NCBI GenBank assembly: GCA_021850345.1
Contig: JAJZMN010000092.1
Coordinates: 1 to 5,964 of the forward strand
DNA length: 5,964 bases
Reading direction: 5' to 3'
From: Actinomycetes bacterium
GTDB taxonomy: Bacteria; Actinomycetota; Acidimicrobiia; Acidimicrobiales; RAAP-2
The position numbers and the translations under genes were made by a program. Positions 1 to 4,451 of the stretch are shown piece after piece (position 1 is the first letter of the stretch; every line of letters begins with the position of its first letter). The notes below the pieces were generated by a model. That model worked only from the letters and a program-made list of their open reading frames with translations. It searched no databases and was not told the DNA's origin.

Positions 1-223
1 CCTGCCTTCTGTCATCGCGGCAGCGATCCTCGGCGGCGTCGGCTCGCCGCGCGGCGCCATCCTGGCCGCTCTCCTGCTCGGCCTCGTGACACAGCTCGTG
101 GCAGCGGCCGGCCTCTCCGCGTACAGCTCGATGGCGGCCTTCGGTGTGCTCGTCATCGTCCTGCTCGCGAGGCCCTCGGGCGTGCTCTCCGCTGCCGCCC
201 GCAAAGTCGAGCTCACGCTGTAG
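1..223 (+). CDS. livH: LivH-type ABC transporter permease, C-terminal end (partial)
   Basis: This is the last 73 codons of an inner-membrane permease of the LivH family; the gene starts before the window, and its reading frame begins at base 2. LivH pairs with LivM to form the membrane channel of Liv/HAAT importers for branched-chain amino acids and related amides or carboxylates. The visible part has the family's conserved C-terminal pattern: a motif reading AAAILGGVGSPRGAILAALL, then a hydrophobic segment ending in VLLARPSGVL, the usual exit of the last transmembrane helix, followed by a short basic cytoplasmic tail ending in KVELTL. The TAG stop is at 221-223, 12 bp before the livM start, so the two are almost certainly co-transcribed. 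Assignment to LivH rather than LivM rests on gene order, on the GGVGSPRGA motif and on the next gene being a clear LivM. Confidence 0.9.
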   Translation, partial: LPSVIAAAILGGVGSPRGAILAALLLGLVTQLVAAAGLSAYSSMAAFGVLVIVLLARPSGVLSAAARKVELTL

Positions 224-226
224 CCC

Positions 227-231
227 GGAGG
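227..231 (+). promoter_or_regulatory. Ribosome binding site of livM
   Basis: GGAGG at 227-231 lies in the short livH-livM gap, 4 nt before the GTG at 236. It supports that GTG as the livM start, because the next in-frame residues already match the N-terminal region of LivM proteins. Confidence 0.7.
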
Positions 232-235
232 CGAC

Positions 236-1321
236 GTGGGGCACTACTCCTTCTACATATCCACGCTGGTCGTGTACTTCGGCATCGACTTGCTGTCCGC
301 GTGGTCGCTGAACCTGCAGTACGGCTACACCGGCGTGATCAACTTCGCCTACGTCGTGTTCCAGGCGACCGGCGCCTACGTGGCAGGCGTGGTGGTCCTG
401 GGCTCGGACACCGGGGCTGGCTCGTACCAGCACTACATCCTCGGCGCGCACCTGCCATTTCCCGTCCCGCTCCTGGCTGCGACGTTCGCGGGCGCGCTGC
501 TCTCCGGGGTGATCGGCCTGTTCGCCGTCCGAAGGATCCGGCGCGACTACCAGGCAGCCGTCATGCTCATCTTGTCGCTGATCCTGTTGCAGCTGGTCCA
601 GAGCGACACGGCCATCTTCAACGGCCAGGACGGGATCACCGCCATCCCGCATCCGCTGCAGTCCGCGCTCGGGTTGTCGCTCTCCACGTATCAGTGGGTC
701 TACGCGCTGTGGGTCCTCGCCATCTGCGCCGTCGTCTATGTCGTGGTCCAGAAGCTCTGCCGCTCCTCGTGGGGACGCTCGCTGCGCGCGATCCGCGACC
801 AAGAGGACGCGGCGGCGTCGCTGGGGCTGAACGGGACCAAGCTCCGGCTCGAGGTGCTCATCATCGGCGGGGCGATCGCCGGGCTCTCCGGCGGCCTTCT
901 CGTCGAGTACATCGGGGCATGGTCACCTGGGGCCTGGGGCTATGCCGAGACGTTCGTCATCTTCACGGCGGTCCTCGTGGGGGGCGTCGGCAACAACCGC
1001 GCCATGCTGCTCGGCACCCTCATCGTGCCGATCATCGTCCTCGAGGTGCCGTCGTTCCTGCCGACAATTGTCTACCCTGGCCTCATCGACGCCATCGAGT
1101 GGATCATCGTCGGCCTTGGCTGGATGGGCTTTCTACTGGTTCGACCCAGGGGTCTCATCCCCGAGCGCCGGTTCCATGCCCCTCGCCGCCTCTCGAGCGC
1201 AGTGGACCGCGTCGGGCTGCTCGGGGTCATCGCGCCCGTGACGGCCAACGTGGGAGCCCCCGTGGACGCCACCGCCCCGGCGGCGGGCGCGCGGGCAGAG
1301 CGCGGCAGGGAGGAGGAATGA
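236..1321 (+). CDS. livM: LivM-type ABC transporter permease
   Basis: This is a 361-residue inner-membrane permease, the partner of LivH in a Liv/HAAT importer. It starts at GTG 236 behind GGAGG. Residues about 8-55 hold the first helices and the LivM-like segment YGYTGVINFAYVVFQATGAY. More hydrophobic segments lie at about 78-97, 107-122, 153-172, 205-223, 239-264 and 287-303. The cytoplasmic coupling (EAA-type) loop is at about 178-199 (WGRSLRAIRDQEDAAASLGL), the part expected to contact the LivG and LivF ATPases. The last helix ends in FLLVRPRGLIPERR, a typical LivM ending. About 50 further residues (312-361) form an Ala/Pro/Arg-rich tail, probably cytoplasmic and disordered, that most LivM proteins lack. 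The TGA stop overlaps the livG ATG as ATGA (1318-1321), which implies translational coupling. Substrate specificity cannot be read from the permease. Confidence 0.93.
   Translation: MGHYSFYISTLVVYFGIDLLSAWSLNLQYGYTGVINFAYVVFQATGAYVAGVVVLGSDTGAGSYQHYILGAHLPFPVPLLAATFAGALLSGVIGLFAVRRIRRDYQAAVMLILSLILLQLVQSDTAIFNGQDGITAIPHPLQSALGLSLSTYQWVYALWVLAICAVVYVVVQKLCRSSWGRSLRAIRDQEDAAASLGLNGTKLRLEVLIIGGAIAGLSGGLLVEYIGAWSPGAWGYAETFVIFTAVLVGGVGNNRAMLLGTLIVPIIVLEVPSFLPTIVYPGLIDAIEWIIVGLGWMGFLLVRPRGLIPERRFHAPRRLSSAVDRVGLLGVIAPVTANVGAPVDATAPAAGARAERGREEE
1307..1316 (+). promoter_or_regulatory. Ribosome binding site of livG
   Basis: The purine run AGGGAGGAGG at 1307-1316 lies immediately before ATG 1318, inside the end of livM. 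With the ATGA overlap it favours 1318 as the start over the in-frame GTG at 1450. That later start also has a purine run (AGGGGA, 1441-1446) and would give a LivG of conventional length. Confidence 0.6.
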
Positions 1322-2196
1322 CCATTTCTCCTGCGGGCTTTCCTGCGGACGGCACGGCCCCTTCTCCTGCGGGCTTTCCTGCGGACGGCACGGCCCGGGC
1401 ATCCGCAGCCCACGCCGCCCCGGCGGGGGCGGCGAGCGACAGGGGACCGGTGCTCCAAGTCCGCGATGTCGTCGTCCGCTACGGCGGCGTCGCCGCGGTG
1501 AACGGCGTGTCGTTCGACCTGTACGCGGGCCAGATCGTCGGGTTGATCGGGCCCAACGGCGCCGGGAAGTCCTCCCTCTTGGCCTCGATCGGTGGCCAGC
1601 AGCGCGCCCAGAGCGGGTCCATCGTGTTGCAGGGCCGCAACGTGACGAGAGCTGCGCCGTACACCAGGGCGCGGCACGGGATCGCGAGGACCTTCCAGAC
1701 CACGAGCGAGTTCGAGAACATGACCGTGTTCGAGAACCTTCTGGTGGCCGGCCGTGGCGCCTCGGGCGCGTCGCTGTGGCGGGTCACGGTGGGTTGGCGG
1801 TCGCACCGAGCGGAAGAGCGGCAGGTGGAAGCCAAGGCGTGGGGGATCCTCGAGCGCTTCGAGATGGTCGACCTCGCGGATGCCTACGGACGTGAGCTGA
1901 GCGGCGGCCAGCGTCGGCTCGTCGAGATCATGCGGTGCCTCATGCGGGACCCGGTGGTTCTCTTGCTGGACGAGCCGATGGTCGGCGTGGCTCCTCACTT
2001 GGTGGAGAGGTTCGTCCGTGACCTGCGCACGGTCGCCGCCGAAGGTATCGGGCTCGTGATCGTCGAGCACGCGCTGGAAGTGATCGAGCAGCTGTGCGAC
2101 GTGGTGGTGGTGATGGCCCTGGGAGAGGTCATCGCTGAGGGGACCTACGAGGAAGTGGTTGCGAACGAGGAGGTGCGTCGTGCCTACCTCGCCTGA
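1318..2196 (+). CDS. livG: LivG-type ABC transporter ATP-binding protein
   Basis: This is a 292-residue cytoplasmic ATPase of the Liv/HAAT importer. All ABC motifs are present: Walker A GPNGAGKS at 78-85, Q-loop Q127 within ARTFQTT, signature LSGGQ at 194-198, Walker B VVLLLDEP at 213-220 with catalytic E219, and switch histidine H251 in VIVEHALEV. The ending, with VIAEGTYEEV and VRRAYLA, is characteristic of LivG. The family's usual N terminus corresponds to residue 45 onward (VLQVRDVVVRYGGVAAVNG), so the 44 residues before it are an Ala/Pro/Gly-rich extension. That extension contains two tandem copies of a 12-residue unit (SPAGFPADGTA plus P or R). An alternative GTG start at 1450 would remove it exactly. 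I prefer ATG 1318 because of the strong ribosome binding site and the ATGA overlap with livM, and because the repeat keeps frame. The 3' end overlaps livF by 17 bp. Confidence 0.93.
   Translation: MTISPAGFPADGTAPSPAGFPADGTARASAAHAAPAGAASDRGPVLQVRDVVVRYGGVAAVNGVSFDLYAGQIVGLIGPNGAGKSSLLASIGGQQRAQSGSIVLQGRNVTRAAPYTRARHGIARTFQTTSEFENMTVFENLLVAGRGASGASLWRVTVGWRSHRAEERQVEAKAWGILERFEMVDLADAYGRELSGGQRRLVEIMRCLMRDPVVLLLDEPMVGVAPHLVERFVRDLRTVAAEGIGLVIVEHALEVIEQLCDVVVVMALGEVIAEGTYEEVVANEEVRRAYLA
1326..1396 (+). repeat. 35-bp tandem direct repeat (36-bp period) in the livG 5' end
   Basis: Bases 1326-1360 and 1362-1396 are identical over 35 bp, offset by 36 bp (12 codons). Each copy holds two TCCTGCGG octamers 12 bp apart (starting at 1329, 1341, 1365 and 1377), so the unit itself looks like an older 12-bp duplication. 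Read in the livG frame it encodes PAGF-PADG-TA twice. The lack of any difference between copies suggests a recent duplication or ongoing slippage. Confidence 0.9.
2167..2174 (+). promoter_or_regulatory. Ribosome binding site of livF
   Basis: GAGGAGGT at 2167-2174 lies inside the end of livG, 5 nt before GTG 2180. It decides the livF start: the upstream in-frame TTG at 2159 has no comparable site and would place this Shine-Dalgarno sequence inside the coding region. Confidence 0.75.
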
Positions 2197-3052
2197 CCAG
2201 ACGTCGACACAGCGGACGTCGCCTGCGCAGGCGCCGGCGGGCGTGACGGCGGCCGGTGGCCCCGACGGCTCGCGTCGGCCGCCCTACCTCTCTGCCACAG
2301 CGATCACCAGCGGGTACAACAAGGTGCCGATCGTGCGCGACGTGACGGTGACGGTGGGACTGGGTGAGATCGTCCTCATCATGGGACCCAACGGTGCCGG
2401 TAAGAGCACCCTGGTGAAGGCGCTGACCGGAAAGGTCCCGCTGATGGGTGGACGAGTCGTGCTCGACGGGGAGGACATCTCTCACGCCAAGGAGGACGAG
2501 CGCGCCAAGAAGGGCATCGGGTACGTCCCGCAGCTGGGTGACGTCTTTGCGACCTTGACCGTCCAGGAGAACTTGGAGATGGGCGGCTACTGCTGGCCTC
2601 GCCGGGAGGTGCGACGCCACGTCGATGAGGTGCTCGAGCAGTTCCCGACCCTCCAGCCGCTGCGACGCCGTCACGCTCGTTCGCTCAGCGGGGGGGAGCG
2701 CAAGACCCTTGCCATTGCCAGGTCGCTGGTCGCCGATCCGCGATTGCTGATCCTCGACGAGCCGACCTCCAACCTCTCCCCGTTGATCGCGGCGACGGTG
2801 CTCCACGACGTGGTGGACCGCCTGGCGGCCGCCGGCCGCGGGATCCTGCTCATCGAGCAACGCGTCGCGCTCGGCCTCGGTGTCGCGACGTGGGGCTATG
2901 TGCTCGTCGCGGGGTCGACGCGCTTGGAGGCAAGTGGGGCAGAGCTGCGCGAGCGCGACGACCTCGGGAGCTTCTTCTTGGAGCAGGGAAGGGCAGCGGT
3001 GGCGGACACGGCTCCAAGCTCTGGCCCTCGAACCCACTCGCGCGGTGCATGA
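2180..3052 (+). CDS. livF: LivF-type ABC transporter ATP-binding protein
   Basis: This is a 290-residue cytoplasmic ATPase, expected to form a heterodimer with LivG and power uptake. Motifs: Walker A GPNGAGKS at 69-76, Q-loop Q118 in YVPQ, signature LSGGE at 169-173, and Walker B LLILDEP at 189-195 with catalytic E194. The switch position reads LLIEQR, with glutamine Q227 instead of histidine. LivF proteins normally have EQN there, so this supports LivF over LivG and is not a defect. Residues 1-36 are a Pro/Thr/Gly-rich extension before the conserved core (YLSATAITSGYNKVPIVRDV). The C terminus also runs about 20 residues past the usual family end, as a polar tail (ADTAPSSGPRTHSRGA). The start is GTG 2180, set by the ribosome binding site at 2167; it overlaps livG by 17 bp. 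After the TGA stop the same frame stays open for another 34 codons. Confidence 0.92.
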   Translation: MPTSPDQTSTQRTSPAQAPAGVTAAGGPDGSRRPPYLSATAITSGYNKVPIVRDVTVTVGLGEIVLIMGPNGAGKSTLVKALTGKVPLMGGRVVLDGEDISHAKEDERAKKGIGYVPQLGDVFATLTVQENLEMGGYCWPRREVRRHVDEVLEQFPTLQPLRRRHARSLSGGERKTLAIARSLVADPRLLILDEPTSNLSPLIAATVLHDVVDRLAAAGRGILLIEQRVALGLGVATWGYVLVAGSTRLEASGAELRERDDLGSFFLEQGRAAVADTAPSSGPRTHSRGA

Positions 3053-3078
3053 GAACGGCGTCAGCATGCTGAGGCGCT

Positions 3079-3123
3079 GCGCGAGATGCGCGAGATGCGC
3101 GACGCGCGCGAGATACGCCAGAC
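3079..3123 (+). repeat. 9-bp GC-rich tandem repeat between livF and the hydrolase gene
   Basis: Five consecutive 9-bp units lie at 3079-3123: GCGCGAGAT, GCGCGAGAT, GCGCGACGC, GCGCGAGAT and a diverged ACGCCAGAC; a further GCGCGCCGA follows at 3124-3132. They fill much of the 101-bp gap between the livF stop and the downstream start. The period is a multiple of three and all three forward frames are open across the core. The tract could therefore be a remnant of coding sequence or simple slippage DNA. Confidence 0.85.
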
Positions 3124-3153
3124 GCGCGCCGACGGCGTCGATGGGACGATGAG

Positions 3154-4143
3154 GTGATGCAGGTCGTCGATTTCCACATCCACTACGCGCCCGAGGACAT
3201 GGTTCGACCCAACCTCGGCGAAGACGCCCGCCCGGTGCTCGCCATGCGTCACGGCATACCGAGCCACACCCAGCACGAGGGCCTGTTCCGGATCGACCGG
3301 CATCTCGAGTGCATGGACGCGGCGGGGATCGACGTCGGCGTGCTCTCGAGCGGCGCCGGGATGGGGGCGGACCACGAGACCTGCGCGCACATCAACGCGG
3401 ACCTCGCGCATGTGGCAGCTTCCCATCCAGGGCGGTTTCGTCCCCTTGCCCACGTCGACCCGCGCGACGATCGTTGGAAGCGCGAAATGGCCATGTGCGC
3501 CGACGAGCACGGCTTCCCCGGGTTGGCGTTCCCCTCCAGTTTCGAATCGCTGACGCTGGACGATCCCCTTCTTCTGCCCGTCTACGAAGAAGCGGTGCGG
3601 CGCGAGATGTTCGTGTTCGTCCATCCTGCGATCCGGATGCCCGAAGGACTGGCGCACTACTACGACCGTTACGACCTCTACCGCTGCGTCGGCCGTGAGC
3701 ACGAGCTCGTCGTGGCGACCGTCCGCCTTGTCGCAGGCGGGGTCTTCGACCGCGTACCGGGGCTGCAGGTGGTCATGTCGCATCTCGGCGGGGGAATCGG
3801 GGCAATCATCGAGCGCATTCGCGGCTACCAGGACAAGGCGCATCTCGGTCTTGCTCCTGGCTCGCCGCACGCAACGGTTGCAGCCCACCCGTTCGACTAC
3901 TACTTCGACCGCAACATGTTCTTCGACACCGGGGGCGTCTACGGAAGCGTGAAGGCCATTCGGGCGGCGCTCACCGAGATCCGGGCCGAGCGCATCGTCT
4001 TCGGCACGGACTATCCCCAAGAGATCCGCGACGCCGAGACGATGGCCAGGTTCACGCAGCACCTGCGCGCATCGGGTCTGCCCGGCGCGGTGGTAGAGGG
4101 CATCCTTGGAGGCAACGGGGCGCACCTGATCGCCCGGGGCTGA
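3154..4143 (+). CDS. Amidohydrolase-2 (ACMSD-like) family metal-dependent hydrolase or decarboxylase
   Basis: This is a cytoplasmic TIM-barrel enzyme of 329 residues (no signal peptide), a normal length for the amidohydrolase-2 family. That family includes ACMSD, resorcylate and carboxyvanillate decarboxylases, and lactone or keto-acid hydrolases and hydratases. The expected metal and catalytic residues are present: HxH at H8 and H10 in VDFHIH, H157 in FVFVHPA, H210 in VVMSHLGGG and D286 in IVFGTDYPQE. The C-terminal ILGGNGAHLI motif is also typical. The sequence does not fix the substrate or distinguish C-C hydrolysis from decarboxylation. The gene follows livF by 101 bp on the same strand with no clear terminator between, so it probably shares the transporter operon and may act on an imported carboxylate or aromatic compound (inference). 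The start could be GTG 3154 or the adjacent ATG 3157. The nearby ribosome binding site is weak (GAGG at 3151, GGGA at 3143), so start placement is uncertain by one codon. Confidence 0.88.
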   Translation: MMQVVDFHIHYAPEDMVRPNLGEDARPVLAMRHGIPSHTQHEGLFRIDRHLECMDAAGIDVGVLSSGAGMGADHETCAHINADLAHVAASHPGRFRPLAHVDPRDDRWKREMAMCADEHGFPGLAFPSSFESLTLDDPLLLPVYEEAVRREMFVFVHPAIRMPEGLAHYYDRYDLYRCVGREHELVVATVRLVAGGVFDRVPGLQVVMSHLGGGIGAIIERIRGYQDKAHLGLAPGSPHATVAAHPFDYYFDRNMFFDTGGVYGSVKAIRAALTEIRAERIVFGTDYPQEIRDAETMARFTQHLRASGLPGAVVEGILGGNGAHLIARG

Positions 4144-4195
4144 TCAGCGGGGGCGGACCCGGGCTGATCCACCCAGGGCGGACCCCGGGGGCTGG
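4133..4195 (+). repeat. Imperfect about 25-bp GC-rich direct repeats across the hydrolase stop
   Basis: Two units, 4133-4157 and 4158-4182, share the pattern CCCGGG(G)CTGATC, a variable stretch, then GGGCGGA. A degenerate partial third unit (CCCCGGGGGCTGG) follows at 4183-4195. The first unit overlaps the last codons and stop of the hydrolase gene. GCCCGGG at 4132-4138 can pair with CCCGGGC at 4158-4164, and the loop contains the perfect palindrome GCTGATCAGC (4139-4148). No T-run follows, so a terminator role is possible but unproven. Confidence 0.6.
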
Positions 4196-4254
4196 CCTCG
4201 GATCCATGCCGGCTGCCGTTGCCCGAACCGCGCGCAACTCCGGATTTCTCCTTG

Positions 4255-4397
4255 TCGCGACGCCAATTCGCCCCGACGGGGTAAGGAGGCGCGGCACTGT
4301 CCGTTTCACTTTGGAGCGGCCCACGCGCAGCAGCACGGCGCGTGGGTCGGGCCGATGGCAGTATCGGCGTCGCGATGCCCGGCGTGCAGCCATCGCG
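4255..4397 (+). promoter_or_regulatory. Candidate structured mRNA leader with alternative pairings
   Basis: A long-range 10-bp perfect inverted repeat pairs TCGCGACGCC (4255-4264) with GGCGTCGCGA (4366-4375). It encloses a small CCCC-gac-GGGG hairpin (4271-4281) and a strong hairpin at 4317-4349. The downstream arm also belongs to two local hairpins: GCCGAT/ATCGGC (4351-4356 with 4363-4368) and CGCGATG/CATCGCG (4371-4377 with 4391-4397). The long-range and local folds cannot form at the same time, as in riboswitch or attenuator switching. It lies 54 bp before the surface-protein start. I do not recognise a known riboswitch class. In such GC-rich DNA some pairings arise by chance, so the regulatory role is inference. 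Confidence 0.35.
4317..4349 (+). promoter_or_regulatory. Strong stem-loop, possible leader element, operator or U-less terminator
   Basis: CCCACGCGC (4320-4328) and GCGCGTGGG (4338-4346) are perfect complements around a 9-nt loop (AGCAGCACG). Three more outer pairs, one of them G-U, bring the stem to 12 bp. No U-run follows, so it is not a canonical intrinsic terminator. It could still stop transcription from the upstream operon, act as a protein-binding dyad, or form part of the downstream leader. Confidence 0.5.
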
Positions 4398-4437
4398 TCG
4401 GACGGCCGTGACATGACACGAGAGCCTCGAGCGTGTG

Positions 4438-4443
4438 AAGGAG
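4438..4443 (+). promoter_or_regulatory. Ribosome binding site of the surface-protein gene
   Basis: AAGGAG at 4438-4443 stands 8 nt before GTG 4452. It favours that start over the in-frame ATG at 4413, whose upstream sequence lacks a comparable site. It also gives a signal peptide with a short basic N terminus. Confidence 0.75.
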
Positions 4444-4451
4444 CAGACCAC

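Larger units (their letters stand above)
4144..4451 (+). other. Intergenic region between hydrolase and surface-protein genes
   Basis: I see no credible gene in these 308 bp. The left part holds the GC-rich direct repeats, and the central and right part (4255-4397) holds several inverted repeats. An in-frame ATG at 4413 could lengthen the downstream protein by 13 residues but lacks a good ribosome binding site. No convincing -35/-10 promoter pair is visible, although a promoter for the downstream gene is expected here. Confidence 0.7.

Noticed and set aside
301..1317. Forward frame open through livM and continuous with livG, suggesting a giant livG
   Set aside because: The translation of 301-1317 is Arg/Pro-rich with no family features, while livM in the overlapping frame is clearly real. 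Open alternate frames are expected in GC-rich coding DNA. The true livG start is at 1318 (or 1450).
2129..3067. Minus-strand ORF opposite livF (312 codons)
   Set aside because: It lies antisense to a complete ABC ATPase with every motif intact, and its translation is low-complexity His/Arg-rich.
3066..3152. Small Cys/Arg-rich ORF (28 codons) across the 9-bp repeats
   Set aside because: It has no good ribosome binding site, and its CAR-CAR pattern is just the repeat read in one frame. The TGATG-ending frame is a better candidate if anything is translated here.
3061..4125. Long minus-strand ORF opposite the hydrolase gene (354 codons)
   Set aside because: It mirrors a well-supported gene with all catalytic motifs, and its own translation resembles no family I know. 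It is a GC-rich shadow frame.
4219..4247. Possible promoter TTGCCC, 17 bp, GGATTT
   Set aside because: The -35 half is partial and the -10 half lacks the TA...T pattern. The match is too weak to call without transcript data.
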